60,540 nt of DNA from Sulfopaludibacter sp035606355 (GCA_035606355.1 DATNFO010000046.1:1-60540); one strand, 5' to 3'. Shown: positions 9,401 through 17,181, counted from the stretch's first letter. Numbers and translations are program-made. The notes: generated by a model not told the origin, from the sequence alone.

Positions 9401-10400
9401 GTGGAGCGACCGCAAGACGCACGATTATTTCTTCGAGCGCGATTATCCGGATGTTGCCATGCTGGACGCAATTTTCGCCAAGTTAGGCGGGGAAGCGATC
9501 GAGAAGGAAGCGCTCGCGCGGCGCGTCCGCGGCCTTGGCGACTCCTTCGATAAAGCGCTCGAAAAACTGTGGATCCACGGCGGCGCGGTCGTGGACTTCG
9601 CCGAGAACGTGTGCCGCGGCCATGACCGGTGGCGCGAAAGCTACATCGCCCAGGTGGATCAGAAGCGCAAACAGCTCGAACTGATTCAGCGGTATGCGGA
9701 GAGCAATCAGTGCCGCATGTCGTCTCTGGTGCGCCATTTTGGCGACTTCAGCGATGCGCGCAAAGATTGCGGCCAGTGCGATTTCTGCTCGCCGGACGCG
9801 TGCATCGGGCAGCGTTTCCGTCCCGCGACGGCGGCCGAATTGGCTGCGGCGGACAAGGCCATCGCAGCGCTGCGCGCCGAAAATTATCGCCCCACCGGCA
9901 GACTGCACGCCGAACTGTTTCCGCATGGCGGGCTCGTGCGCGACGAATTCGAACAGGTGCTCGGAGCGATGGCGCGAGCGGGACTGGTGCGGTTGTCCGA
10001 AGCGGAATTCGAAAAAGACGGCCGCGTGATTCCCTTCCGGAAAGTCGCGATCACGGCCGCCGGCGAGGCCGTGGAAGAAGCGCTCCGCGAGCTGCCGATG
10101 AAGGATGAAGGAGCAGCGGCCCCGCTCAAGAAACGCAAGAAAAAAGCACCGAAAAAGCCGGCGAAGGCGTCCGCACCGGCCGCCGCGAACAACGGCATCG
10201 AAGAATCCCTTCGCGCATGGCGTCTCGCGGAAGCCAGGCGCCTCGGAGTGCCGGCCTTCCGCATTCTCACCGATAAGGCGCTGCAGGGGATCGCCGAAAC
10301 AAGGCCCGCGAGCGCGGCGGAGTTGCTGGCGATTCAGGGCATCGGCATGAGCACCGTAGAGAAGTACGGCGCCAGGATTTTCAAAATCGTGGGAAGTTGA
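6495..10400 (+). CDS. DNA topoisomerase III - RecQ helicase fusion protein
   Basis: One uninterrupted 1301-residue protein. Residues 1 to about 605 are a type IA topoisomerase of the TopB class: TOPRIM motifs LAEKPSVARDI and DAGREGEL, VGRVQTPTLAMM, and the active-site Tyr318 in ISYPRTDSRHL. The usual C-terminal topoisomerase zinc fingers are absent. After an Ala/Pro-rich linker, a RecQ helicase begins at about residue 636 (FRPGQE) with Walker A MPTGAGKS (674-681), DEAH (773-776), TATAT, and the arginine-finger motif GRAGRDG (953-959). The RQC zinc site uses Cys1073 and a CGQCDFC cluster. A winged-helix-like part, a lysine-rich linker and an HRDC domain (about 1228-1301) follow. TopoIII and RecQ act together to dissolve recombination intermediates, so the fusion makes functional sense. 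The start is GTG overlapping the pyrC stop. Confidence 0.95.
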   Translation: MSATATAVLAEKPSVARDIARVLGATSQGDGYLHGNGYVVTWAIGHLAALAQPHEMNPEWKFWRRNLLPMLPREWPLVVYDKTAKQFETVRKILTSPRVGEIVCATDAGREGELIFRYIYEKAGCEKPFQRLWISSLTPEAIRDGFAKLRPGRDYDPLADAARGRSRADWLVGMNLSRAYALAYNEKELSVGRVQTPTLAMMVERELTIRAFVPEDYLEVVATFRPAGGKDSYKGTWKLEDNSRLPADGEQAKAIEARAHTGEAAIESIEAETQRMGPPGLYDLTELQRHANRLFGFSAQKTLDVAQALYERHKLISYPRTDSRHLSADVARTLGRVVAAIREAYADKLAPGTGERPLGRRFVDDAKVSDHHAIIPTTVSAERVSLNADEKKIYDLICRRLLSCWHDDHIWQVTTVITAIRNAEIVDRYYTTGSVVQQVGWKILDLAPAKKKEKDEGEQVLPADLARGQKQDVLNVEVLRKKTRPPKRFTDATLLTAMETAGRTLDEKELSDAMKENGLGTPATRAAIIEVLLKRGYIVRSGKSLEATDKGIRLIEVVHPDVKSPIMTGQWEAYLRRIQKGAAELAPFMKGIEQWVASVCGKVGQVAPPKPLPAAAQPERTTESSAAAAPGRTAIAPGASPTELLQAFGFPTFRPGQELVCKAALSGKDVLLVMPTGAGKSLCYQLPGLGLGGTTLVVSPLIALMEDQSAKLASLGFSVACIHSGRDRAASRQACIDYLNGRLQFLFIAPERLRVPGFPEMLAKRKPTLIAIDEAHCISQWGHDFRPDYRTLGQHLPNLRPCPVVALTATATPIVQDDIAEQLGLSAPERFIHGFRRDNLAIEVVEVAKSRRDSLVAELLSEEERRPAIVYVPSRAAATSLAADLSSDFPSAAYHAGLDAERRQRVQAAFQEGSIDVMVATIAFGMGIDKANIRTVIHTALPSSIEGYYQEIGRAGRDGQPSRTILMHAWSDRKTHDYFFERDYPDVAMLDAIFAKLGGEAIEKEALARRVRGLGDSFDKALEKLWIHGGAVVDFAENVCRGHDRWRESYIAQVDQKRKQLELIQRYAESNQCRMSSLVRHFGDFSDARKDCGQCDFCSPDACIGQRFRPATAAELAAADKAIAALRAENYRPTGRLHAELFPHGGLVRDEFEQVLGAMARAGLVRLSEAEFEKDGRVIPFRKVAITAAGEAVEEALRELPMKDEGAAAPLKKRKKKAPKKPAKASAPAAANNGIEESLRAWRLAEARRLGVPAFRILTDKALQGIAETRPASAAELLAIQGIGMSTVEKYGARIFKIVGS

Positions 10401-10439
10401 GATTACTGCTACGTAACGGTCAAGTAGGCGGGAAACTGG

Positions 10440-10800
10440 CAGCGCCGCCCAGCGATACAATTACCGGCAAGCGGGAAGAGAGATGCCCGGCACATCGCGC
10501 GCTCCATCGCCCCGACTCCGGGACCCGATTGCCAGACGGGTTTCGTATAGAGCCGGCTCGCGCCGCCGCCCCTGGGAAAGCATTGCTGCGCAGTGGTGTT
10601 CCAGGAGCTTCCGGGCTGTAGCCCAGAGCGGGAACTTCCGGCACGATTGACGGCGGCCCAGCAAGCGCTGCCCGACGCGCTGAACTGCATCCCTCCGACA
10701 GCCGTGACCTCGGGGATGGACGCCGGGAAGTCCACCGTAGTCCATGGAGCGGCGGCGACAGCGGTGGAATGGCCCGTGCAGGAGGCCGCGCCGGAGCTAC
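10440..10800 (-). pseudogene. Decayed fragment of an S53 (sedolisin/kumamolisin-like) peptidase
   Basis: The minus strand contains pieces of the subtilisin-like S53 fold spread over three frames. SGAASC and DFPASIPEVTAVGG lie in one frame, ALGYSPE in a second, SSWNTTAQQ through GGGASRLYTKPVWQSGPGV back in the first, and GDGARDVPGISLPA in the third. These occur in the order and spacing expected for the region between the oxyanion-site Asp and the catalytic Ser of kumamolisin-like enzymes, which are common in acidobacteria. Frameshifts and the missing flanking parts show it is dead. It ends at the DUF1697 gene on one side and decays before the topoisomerase-helicase gene on the other. It accounts for the 396-base gap 10401-10796. 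Confidence 0.8.
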
Positions 10801-11303
10801 GCCTTCGCCATCTCCAACAGTTTATTCACGGTGTTCCAATTCCGCCCCGTCCCGGGCACGCCCAGCGCCTTTTCGATCTTCGTCCACGGGACATTCGGTT
10901 TGCCCTGACCATTGGGGTAGTAGATGTAAAGTTCACGGCCGTGCAGATGCATCTGCTCGTTCAGCTCGAGCACGGCGCGCGTCGCGGGCTCTGTGCGGCA
11001 GAACGTCACGATCAGCCTGTTCGGTTCGGCGGCGGGGAACGGATTCCGCGCGAGCACGCCTTCGATTTCCTCCGCTGTCCTCGTAATCACGGTCGGACGG
11101 AAGCCGTATTTTTTCTCGATCGCGGCTTCGATCTTCGCCGCAGGGTCCGGGCCGGCGAATTGAAAAACCACGTTCCCGCTCTGCACATAAGTCTGTACGT
11201 TCTTGAACTTCAACCCCGCGTAAATCGCCCGAAGGTCCTCCATCCTGATCACGTTGTGGCCGCCGACATTGATGCCGCGCAGGAGCGAAATGAGAGTGTT
11301 CAT
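10797..11303 (-). CDS. DUF1697 domain-containing protein
   Basis: A 168-residue protein of the DUF1697 family (PF08002), which has no established biochemical role. The N-terminus NTLISLLRGINVGGHN and the stretch YVQSGNVVFQ are the family hallmarks, and the C-terminus TGRNWNTVNKLLEMA is the typical end of the domain, so the gene is full length. The protein is soluble with no signal peptide. It is divergent from the Trm112 gene with only 26 bases between the start codons and has no recognisable ribosome-binding site. Its 3' end abuts the decayed S53 fragment. Confidence 0.88.
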   Translation of the reverse strand: MNTLISLLRGINVGGHNVIRMEDLRAIYAGLKFKNVQTYVQSGNVVFQFAGPDPAAKIEAAIEKKYGFRPTVITRTAEEIEGVLARNPFPAAEPNRLIVTFCRTEPATRAVLELNEQMHLHGRELYIYYPNGQGKPNVPWTKIEKALGVPGTGRNWNTVNKLLEMAKA

Positions 11304-11311
11304 AACGTTGC

Positions 11312-11326
11312 TAAACTGTTAGTTTA
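11312..11326. promoter_or_regulatory. Symmetric inverted repeat in the 26-base divergent gap
   Basis: TAAACT-GTT-AGTTTA is a perfect inverted repeat, so TAAACT (resembling a -10 box) reads in both directions. It sits 12 bases before the Trm112 ATG on the plus strand and 8 bases before the DUF1697 ATG on the minus strand. Neither gene has a Shine-Dalgarno sequence. No good -35 boxes were seen. It could be a divergent promoter giving nearly leaderless mRNAs, or an operator. Confidence 0.35.
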
Positions 11327-11329
11327 CCT

Positions 11330-11500
11330 ATGGCAATCAGCAAAGAGCTTTTGGAGATCCTGGTGTGCCCCGTCTGCAAAGCCCCGGTCGAGCCGAAGAG
11401 TGACCAGAGCGGCCTGAAATGTGTCCAGTGCCACCGCGTCTATCCCGTGCGAGACGATATTCCGGTCATGCTGGTGGACGAGGCAAGAGTCGAAGAATAA
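11330..11500 (+). CDS. Trm112 family zinc-ribbon protein
   Basis: A 56-residue protein. Four cysteines form a zinc ribbon: C13 and C16 (ILVCPVCK), then C31 and C34 (LKCVQCHRVYP). The C-terminal DDIPVML is characteristic of the Trm112/YcaR family (PF03966). In eukaryotes and archaea Trm112 activates tRNA and rRNA methyltransferases; the bacterial role is less clear. The gene ends directly against the GTG start of the glycosyltransferase at 11501, so the two are surely cotranscribed. In other bacteria this small gene also often lies near lipid A and cell-envelope genes, as here. Confidence 0.88.
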   Translation: MAISKELLEILVCPVCKAPVEPKSDQSGLKCVQCHRVYPVRDDIPVMLVDEARVEE

Positions 11501-12394
11501 GTGGCGAGCGTTCTCGAATGTGTGCCGCGAGGGAGCCGGGTGGCTGTTCTCCGGCTGCGGTCGCTCGGCGACTGCGTACTCACTACACCTGCGCTGGACA
11601 TTCTGAAACGCGCGCGGCCGGATCTGCACGTCGGCGTGGCCGTGGAAGAACGCTTCGCCGAAATCTTCGCAGGCAATCCCGATATCGATGAAATCCTGCC
11701 GGCCTCCATCGGCGCCGTACGGCGGTTCTCGCCGGCGCTGTGCCTGAACCTGCATGGCGGAACGCGCAGCGCGTGGATGACCGCGCTCTCGGGCGCACGA
11801 TGGAGAGCGGGCTTCGGTCACTTCCGAAACAGCTTCATCTACAACGTTCGCATCCCTCGCGCACAGGAGATCCTCGGCGAAGAGCGCGTGGTCCACACGG
11901 CGGAACATCTCGCCAGCGCGATGTTCTGGCTGGGGGCTCCGCGCGTGGAAGTCGGCCGCGCCAAACTAATCGCGCCCGCACGGCAGCCGCGGACCAGGGC
12001 TTACGCGGTGATCCACGCCGTGGCTGCCACTCCCGCGAAGACCTGGCGCGCCGATGGATTCCTCACTGTCGCCGGCGCCCTACGCGAGAGCGGCGTCGAA
12101 CCGGTGTTCATCGGCTCCGGGAGCGAACAGCTTTCCATCTTTAACGAATTCCGCGTAGTCCAGGGCGCCTCTCTCGGCGAAATCAAAACCCTCATGAGCG
12201 GCGCCTCCCTCTTCGTGGGCAACGATTCGGGTCCCGCGCATATCGCCGCGGCGTTCGGCGTCCCCGTAGTGGTCATCTTCTCGAGTTCCGACTCCGCAGT
12301 GTGGGCGCCTTGGCGGACCTCGTCGGCGGTGCTGGTGCGACCCGAGCCCGCTCAAGTGCTCGACGCGGTTTCGCGTTTGCGAGTGCCCGCATGA
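11501..12394 (+). CDS. Glycosyltransferase family 9 (heptosyltransferase-like)
   Basis: A 297-residue GT-B fold enzyme of family 9, whose members transfer heptose from ADP-heptose to the lipopolysaccharide core. The N-terminal VLRLRSLGDCVLTTPAL and the C-terminal NDSGPAHIAAAFGVPVVVIF motifs are the family signatures, the latter forming the nucleotide-sugar site. The start is GTG immediately after the Trm112 stop codon. The gene overlaps the ABC transporter by four bases (ATGA), pointing to joint action in building and exporting the outer-membrane glycolipid. Whether heptose is the donor sugar cannot be told from sequence alone. Confidence 0.9.
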   Translation: MASVLECVPRGSRVAVLRLRSLGDCVLTTPALDILKRARPDLHVGVAVEERFAEIFAGNPDIDEILPASIGAVRRFSPALCLNLHGGTRSAWMTALSGARWRAGFGHFRNSFIYNVRIPRAQEILGEERVVHTAEHLASAMFWLGAPRVEVGRAKLIAPARQPRTRAYAVIHAVAATPAKTWRADGFLTVAGALRESGVEPVFIGSGSEQLSIFNEFRVVQGASLGEIKTLMSGASLFVGNDSGPAHIAAAFGVPVVVIFSSSDSAVWAPWRTSSAVLVRPEPAQVLDAVSRLRVPA

Positions 12395-14205
12395 AAGAAC
12401 TGCTGCGCCTGCTGAGCTATGCGCGCCGCTACCTGGGGCAACTGCTGGCGAGCGTCGTACTGATGGCGGCGGCCGGCGGCGGAACAGGCCTGCTGGCGCT
12501 GCTTGTCGGCCCACTGCTGTACGTTGTGCTGGACGTACACGCGCCGCAACAGCGCGTGCGTGTTTACCCCCATCCGGTGTTCGGAAAGTTCCTCTACCTG
12601 GATCAGATCCTTCCCGCTCACAACGCATTCAGCGCCGTTGCGATGGGCATTCTCGCAGTCTTCCTTATCAAAGGCGTCTGCGACTACCTGGGCAACTATC
12701 TGATCAACTATGTCGGCTTCTCGGCCGTCACGAACCTGCGCAACCAGGTGTTCGACAAGGTGCTGAAGCAGGGCGCGGAGTTCTTCGAATCGAATTCCAC
12801 CGGCCGGTTGATGTCGTCCATCATGAACGATATCGATAAGGTGCAACTCGCGATTTCCCACATTCTCGCCGACCTGTTGCGGCAGAGCTTCACACTCATC
12901 GCGCTGCTGTTCGTCGTCATCGGAACGGATTGGAAACTCGCGGCGATGAGCCTGGTCGTAGTGCCGTTTGTCGTAGTGCCCACACTCACCATCGGCCGGC
13001 GCATCCGGCGCACCACGCGCCGCACTCAGGATAGCCAGGGGGAGCTGACGCAGGTCTTGCAGGAGACGCTCAGCGGGCACATGGTGGTGAAAGCCTTCAC
13101 CGCCGAAGCGTACGAATCCAGGCGCTTCCGCGAAGCCGCACGGCGGCTGCTCAAGACGAACTTGCAATACGTGCTGCAGCAGGCGATGGCATCGCCGCTG
13201 ATCGAAGTGATCGGCGCAGCCACCATCGTCGGGTTCGTCTGGTACGCGCGCGACCAGATGAAGCACCACGAGCTCACACCGACCGATTTCGCGAGTTTCG
13301 TGGCCGCGCTGCTGATGCTGCTCGAGCCCGTGAAGCGCCTGGTGGGCATCCACAACATCTTCGAGCAGGCGATTGGCGCATCGCAAAAGGTTTTCGAATA
13401 CCTCGATCACAGCGAGCACATCGCGGAAAAGCCGGGCGCAGTGAAGATCGCGGGCTTCGAGCGCGGCATCGCGTTCGAAAACGTCTCATTTCACTATCCC
13501 TCCTCTCCCACGGGCTTCCACCTGGAAGGCTTATCCCTGGAGGTCAAAGCTGGCGAGGTGGTGGCTCTGGTCGGCCCTTCCGGCGGCGGCAAAACGACCA
13601 TCGCCAACCTCGTCCCCCGCTTTTACGATGTGACGGGCGGCGCGGTCCGCATCGATGGACACGATGTCCGCGAGTTGGACTTGGTCTCGCTGCGCAGCCA
13701 GATCGGCCTCGTCGCGCAGGATACGTTCCTGTTCAACGACACCGTTGCCAATAACATCGCCTATGGACGCCCGGACACCTCGATGGAGAAGATCCGGCCG
13801 GCGGCCGTGAACGCGCTCGCCGATGAATTCATCTCGCGGTTGCCTCAGGGGTATCAGACGGTGATCGGGGATCGCGGCGCGCGCTTGAGCGGCGGCCAGC
13901 GGCAGCGAATCGCCATCGCTCGCGCCCTTTTGAAAAATGCTCCGATTCTGATTCTGGACGAAGCCACAAGCCACCTCGATACCGAAAGCGAAATGCTGGT
14001 GCAGAAGGCGCTCGCGAACCTGATCGAGCATCGCACCGTAATCGTGATCGCGCACAGGCTCTCCACCATTCGTCGAGCGGATAAGATTGTGGTTCTGGAA
14101 AAAGGCCGCATCCGGGAAGTGGGCACGCATGAGGAGCTACTGAGCTTGGGTGGAATCTATCAGCGGTTGCATGAGCTGCAGTTCGAAGGGGTGGTGGAAG
14201 GATGA
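12391..14205 (+). CDS. MsbA-like lipid A export ABC transporter (permease and ATPase)
   Basis: A 604-residue half-transporter with an N-terminal six-helix transmembrane domain (about 15-320) and a C-terminal nucleotide-binding domain: Walker A GPSGGGKT (395-402), signature LSGGQ (499-503), Walker B ILILDEATS (about 519-527) and the H-loop IVIAHRLST. The architecture and the genetic link to a heptosyltransferase-like gene suggest it flips lipid A or a related glycolipid across the inner membrane, as MsbA does. The start is the ATG at 12391 overlapping the preceding stop as ATGA; an earlier in-frame ATG at 12301 lies deep inside the glycosyltransferase and gives an implausible N-terminus. It overlaps the following yicC-like gene by four bases. 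Confidence 0.9.
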   Translation: MKELLRLLSYARRYLGQLLASVVLMAAAGGGTGLLALLVGPLLYVVLDVHAPQQRVRVYPHPVFGKFLYLDQILPAHNAFSAVAMGILAVFLIKGVCDYLGNYLINYVGFSAVTNLRNQVFDKVLKQGAEFFESNSTGRLMSSIMNDIDKVQLAISHILADLLRQSFTLIALLFVVIGTDWKLAAMSLVVVPFVVVPTLTIGRRIRRTTRRTQDSQGELTQVLQETLSGHMVVKAFTAEAYESRRFREAARRLLKTNLQYVLQQAMASPLIEVIGAATIVGFVWYARDQMKHHELTPTDFASFVAALLMLLEPVKRLVGIHNIFEQAIGASQKVFEYLDHSEHIAEKPGAVKIAGFERGIAFENVSFHYPSSPTGFHLEGLSLEVKAGEVVALVGPSGGGKTTIANLVPRFYDVTGGAVRIDGHDVRELDLVSLRSQIGLVAQDTFLFNDTVANNIAYGRPDTSMEKIRPAAVNALADEFISRLPQGYQTVIGDRGARLSGGQRQRIAIARALLKNAPILILDEATSHLDTESEMLVQKALANLIEHRTVIVIAHRLSTIRRADKIVVLEKGRIREVGTHEELLSLGGIYQRLHELQFEGVVEG

Positions 14206-15095
14206 GCGTTCGCAGCATGACCGGTTTTGCCCGCGTCCGGCGCGAGTTCCCGGGCGGCGAGGTTCTCTTCAGCCTGAAGAGCGTGAATCATCGCGGGCTG
14301 GACCTTCATTTCCATCTGGCTCCCGAGTTGGACGTGCTCGAAAACGATATTCGCGGTGTTTTGAAGAGCGGCATTGCGCGTGGACACGTGCAGATTCATG
14401 TCAGTGTTGTTCGTGTGGCGGCTGCGGGTCCCGCGCCATTGAATTGGGGCCTGCTGGACGCGTACATGCGCGCCTTCGAAGAGGCTTCGGCGCGTTACGG
14501 CCTGCAGGGCCGGCCGGATTTGAACTCCGCGCTCCGTCTGCCCAACATGCTGACCAGCGCGCAGGAAGACGAGTTCGACGATGAGACTCGCTTGGAGGTC
14601 CTGGCAGCTGGAGCCGATGCCGTCAGCATGCTGAACGAATTCCGCCAGCGCGAGGGCGCCGTCACGGCTGCCGAAATGCGCGAGCGGTGCGCGAACATCG
14701 TCTCACTGGCTGCGCGGATGGAAGAAATCAGGCGCGGCGCGGTTCCGGCGTTTCACAAGCGCCTCAAGGAGAAGTTGGCCGACCTGCTGCACGGCGCCGG
14801 CATCGACCCCCAGCGCCTGGCGCAGGAAGCAGCCTTATTGGCCGACCGCAGCGACATCGCCGAGGAACTGATCCGGTTGCGAACCCATGCAGGACAGCTC
14901 GATGCCATGCTGGCCGGCGATGGCGAGGTCGGCAAGCGGCTCGATTTCCTTCTGCAGGAAATGAATCGCGAATCCAACACCATCTTGTCGAAAACCGGCG
15001 GATTGGGCGACCTTGGGTTAACCATCACGGAGCTGGCATTGGCCGCCAAAAGCGAGATCGATAAGATTCGGGAGCAGTCACTCAACCTCGAATGA
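14202..15095 (+). CDS. YicC/YloC family endoribonuclease
   Basis: A 297-residue protein matching the YicC-like N-terminal domain (RSMTGFARV at residues 4-12; LKSVNHRGLD) and the DUF1732 C-terminal domain (HAGQLDAMLAG, GKRLDFLLQEMNRESNT, KSEIDKIREQSLNLE). YicC of E. coli is an endoribonuclease that promotes decay of the small RNA RyhB; the B. subtilis homologue is YloC. The length is normal. The gene overlaps the upstream transporter and the downstream guanylate kinase by four bases each. The yicC-gmk-rpoZ-coaBC order is widely conserved in bacteria, which supports the call. Confidence 0.93.
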   Translation: MSVRSMTGFARVRREFPGGEVLFSLKSVNHRGLDLHFHLAPELDVLENDIRGVLKSGIARGHVQIHVSVVRVAAAGPAPLNWGLLDAYMRAFEEASARYGLQGRPDLNSALRLPNMLTSAQEDEFDDETRLEVLAAGADAVSMLNEFRQREGAVTAAEMRERCANIVSLAARMEEIRRGAVPAFHKRLKEKLADLLHGAGIDPQRLAQEAALLADRSDIAEELIRLRTHAGQLDAMLAGDGEVGKRLDFLLQEMNRESNTILSKTGGLGDLGLTITELALAAKSEIDKIREQSLNLE

Positions 15096-15721
15096 CCACC
15101 GTTTTCATCATTTCAGCGCCCTCCGGGTCGGGAAAATCGACATTGGTTTCCCGGCTCTTCAGTAACGTTGAAGGTTTACTGTTTTCAATCAGTTACACCA
15201 CGCGGACGCCGCGCGGCGGGGAAAAGAACGGGCAGAATTACCATTTCGTGACGCGCGCGGAGTTCGAGGCGATGATCCAGCGCGACGAATTCCTGGAGTG
15301 GGCGGAGGTTTTCGGCAACTATTACGGCACTCACCGTGGAATCCTGGAGCAGGCCCGGGCGGAGGGCCACGACCTGGTACTCGACATCGATGTGCAAGGT
15401 GCGAGACAATTGAGGAAGAAAATTCCCGAAGCCGTAAGTGTGTTTATCCTGGCGCCCTCAAAACAGATTCTGGAGCAGAGGCTGCGCGCGCGCAGTGAGG
15501 ACCGGGAAGAAGTCATCGAACGGCGATTGCGGGATGCGGCCGGTGAAATTCGCAGGTACAAGGATTACGATTACGTTTTGATCAATCGCGATCTGGCAGA
15601 AAGTGACGCCGTTCTGGCCGCCATCGTGCGCGCCGAGCGCGTCCGGCGCGAGCGGATTGAAGATCAGATCCAGCCGATATTAGAGACATTCGAAGTAAGA
15701 GGTAAGGAAACAAATGGCTGA
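15092..15721 (+). CDS. gmk: Guanylate kinase
   Basis: Phosphorylates GMP to GDP with ATP, supplying guanine nucleotides and recycling cyclic di-GMP products. The 209-residue protein has the P-loop GSGKST at residues 12-17 (SAPSGSGKST) and the GMP-binding segment with SYTTRTPRGGEKNGQNYHFV. It also has EWAEVFGNYYGT, the LDIDVQGARQLRK helix and the lid region RLRARSEDREEVIERRL. Every catalytic motif is present. The start overlaps the yicC stop by four bases, and the end overlaps the rpoZ start by eight bases. Confidence 0.97.
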   Translation: MTTVFIISAPSGSGKSTLVSRLFSNVEGLLFSISYTTRTPRGGEKNGQNYHFVTRAEFEAMIQRDEFLEWAEVFGNYYGTHRGILEQARAEGHDLVLDIDVQGARQLRKKIPEAVSVFILAPSKQILEQRLRARSEDREEVIERRLRDAAGEIRRYKDYDYVLINRDLAESDAVLAAIVRAERVRRERIEDQIQPILETFEVRGKETNG

Positions 15722-15965
15722 CAAAGCCCCTCGTAACAACGCACACTGCACCATCCCGGACGATCCCGAGCAGAGCACGTACCGGTTCATCATCGTTTCG
15801 GCCAAGCGCGCCCGGCAACTGCAGGGCGGCGCGCGTCCGGTGCTGCCGACGTCTTCCAAAAAGCCCACGGTCATCGCGACCGAAGAAGTTCGCCGCGGCC
15901 TGGTGAAATACACGCTCATCGGCCCGCACGTACCCGAAGAGCCGGCCGCCGAACCCGTACTCTAA
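15714..15965 (+). CDS. rpoZ: DNA-directed RNA polymerase omega subunit
   Basis: An 83-residue omega subunit, which assists folding of beta-prime and assembly of RNA polymerase and contributes to a ppGpp site in proteobacteria. The central segment STYRFIIVSAKRARQLQGGA matches the conserved omega helix, and KPTVIATEEVRRGLVKY corresponds to the conserved KPxxIAxEEI motif. The extended, non-helical N-terminus (about 20 residues) resembles that of acidobacterial homologues. It is preceded by an AGGTAAGGA-type ribosome-binding site inside the end of gmk. Confidence 0.9.
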   Translation: MADKAPRNNAHCTIPDDPEQSTYRFIIVSAKRARQLQGGARPVLPTSSKKPTVIATEEVRRGLVKYTLIGPHVPEEPAAEPVL

Positions 15966-15987
15966 TCTCTCGCGGGCAAAAATCCGT

Positions 15988-17181
15988 ATGCGAGTCATCC
16001 TTGGCGTAGGGGGCGGGATTGCGGCTTACAAATCCGCCGAACTGGCGCGGCTGTTGATGCAGCGCGGCGGCGAGGTACAGGCCGTGCTCACCGAAGCGGG
16101 GCAAATGTTCGTCACCCCGCTGACCTTTGCCGCCTTGACCGGCAAGCCCGTGCTCACCGATCTGTTCGCCATGAAGAACCAGATCGAGCACATACACATC
16201 ACTGAGGAAAACGACGTCCTGGTGATCGCTCCGGCCACGGCCGATTTTCTCGCGAAGATGACCCACGGGATCGCGAACGATTTTCTTAGCGCGATCTACC
16301 TGGCGTTCACAGGCCCGGTCGTCATCGCGCCGGCGATGAACGTCAACATGTGGAACCATCCGGCGACGCAAGCAAATATGGAAACGCTGCGGCGGCGCGG
16401 GCACGTGATCGTCGGTCCGGAGAGCGGGTACCTGGCCTGCGGCATGACGGGCGCCGGGCGGCTGGCCGACATCGAAGCCATCGTCGAAGCGGTTGACCGC
16501 GTGTTGAGCAAGCGCGGCGACCTGGAGGGCGAGACGGTGCTGATCACCGCCGGACCCACACAGGAGCCTCTTGACCCGGTTCGGTACATCACCAACAGAT
16601 CGAGCGGGAAGATGGGCTATGCGCTGGCGGAAGAAGCCGCGGCCCGCGGCGCGCGCGTCGTCTTAATCTCAGGGCCAGTGCATCTTCCTGTCCCACCGCG
16701 CATCGAGTGCACGCAGGTTCGCACCGCCGCCGAAATGCGTGAGGCCGTCCTGGCAAACTTGCCGTCCGCGACAATCGTCATCAAAGCCGCGGCCGTCGCG
16801 GATTTTCATTTGAGCAAGGTGCCGGATCAAAAGGTGAAGAAAACCGCGGCCCGCATCTCCCTGGAGCTCGACCCGACCGTCGACATTCTGGCCGAGGTCG
16901 GAAAGAAAAAGGGCGACCGCCTGCTGATTGGCTTCGCGGCCGAAACGCAAAACCTCGCCCAGGAGGCGCGCCGCAAACTGGAAAGCAAGAATTGCGACAT
17001 GGTGGTCGCCAATCTGGTCGGCGGCGGCGAAGTCGGGTTTGAAAGCGATGAAAACGAGGTACTGCTCGTCCTCCGCACCGGAGAAAACGTGCAACTGGAG
17101 CGCGCCCGGAAACGCGAGATCGCCGGCGGCATTCTGGATCGCGTGATGAAGCTCCGGCTGGCCCTACATGCCACCCAATGA
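15988..17181 (+). CDS. coaBC: Bifunctional phosphopantothenoylcysteine decarboxylase / phosphopantothenate-cysteine ligase
   Basis: Two consecutive steps of coenzyme A synthesis in one 397-residue protein. The flavoprotein decarboxylase (CoaC) occupies about residues 1-180. It has the N-terminal LGVGGGIAAYKSAEL flavin-binding turn, the PAMNVNMW motif at 115-122, and the active-site cysteine loop GYLACGMTGAGRL. The CTP-dependent ligase (CoaB) follows, with LITAGPTQEPLDPVRYITNRSSGKMG, AAVADF and the KLESKNCDMVVANLV segment that binds CTP. It starts 22 bases after rpoZ and overlaps the uracil-DNA glycosylase gene by four bases. Confidence 0.96.
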   Translation: MRVILGVGGGIAAYKSAELARLLMQRGGEVQAVLTEAGQMFVTPLTFAALTGKPVLTDLFAMKNQIEHIHITEENDVLVIAPATADFLAKMTHGIANDFLSAIYLAFTGPVVIAPAMNVNMWNHPATQANMETLRRRGHVIVGPESGYLACGMTGAGRLADIEAIVEAVDRVLSKRGDLEGETVLITAGPTQEPLDPVRYITNRSSGKMGYALAEEAAARGARVVLISGPVHLPVPPRIECTQVRTAAEMREAVLANLPSATIVIKAAAVADFHLSKVPDQKVKKTAARISLELDPTVDILAEVGKKKGDRLLIGFAAETQNLAQEARRKLESKNCDMVVANLVGGGEVGFESDENEVLLVLRTGENVQLERARKREIAGGILDRVMKLRLALHATQ

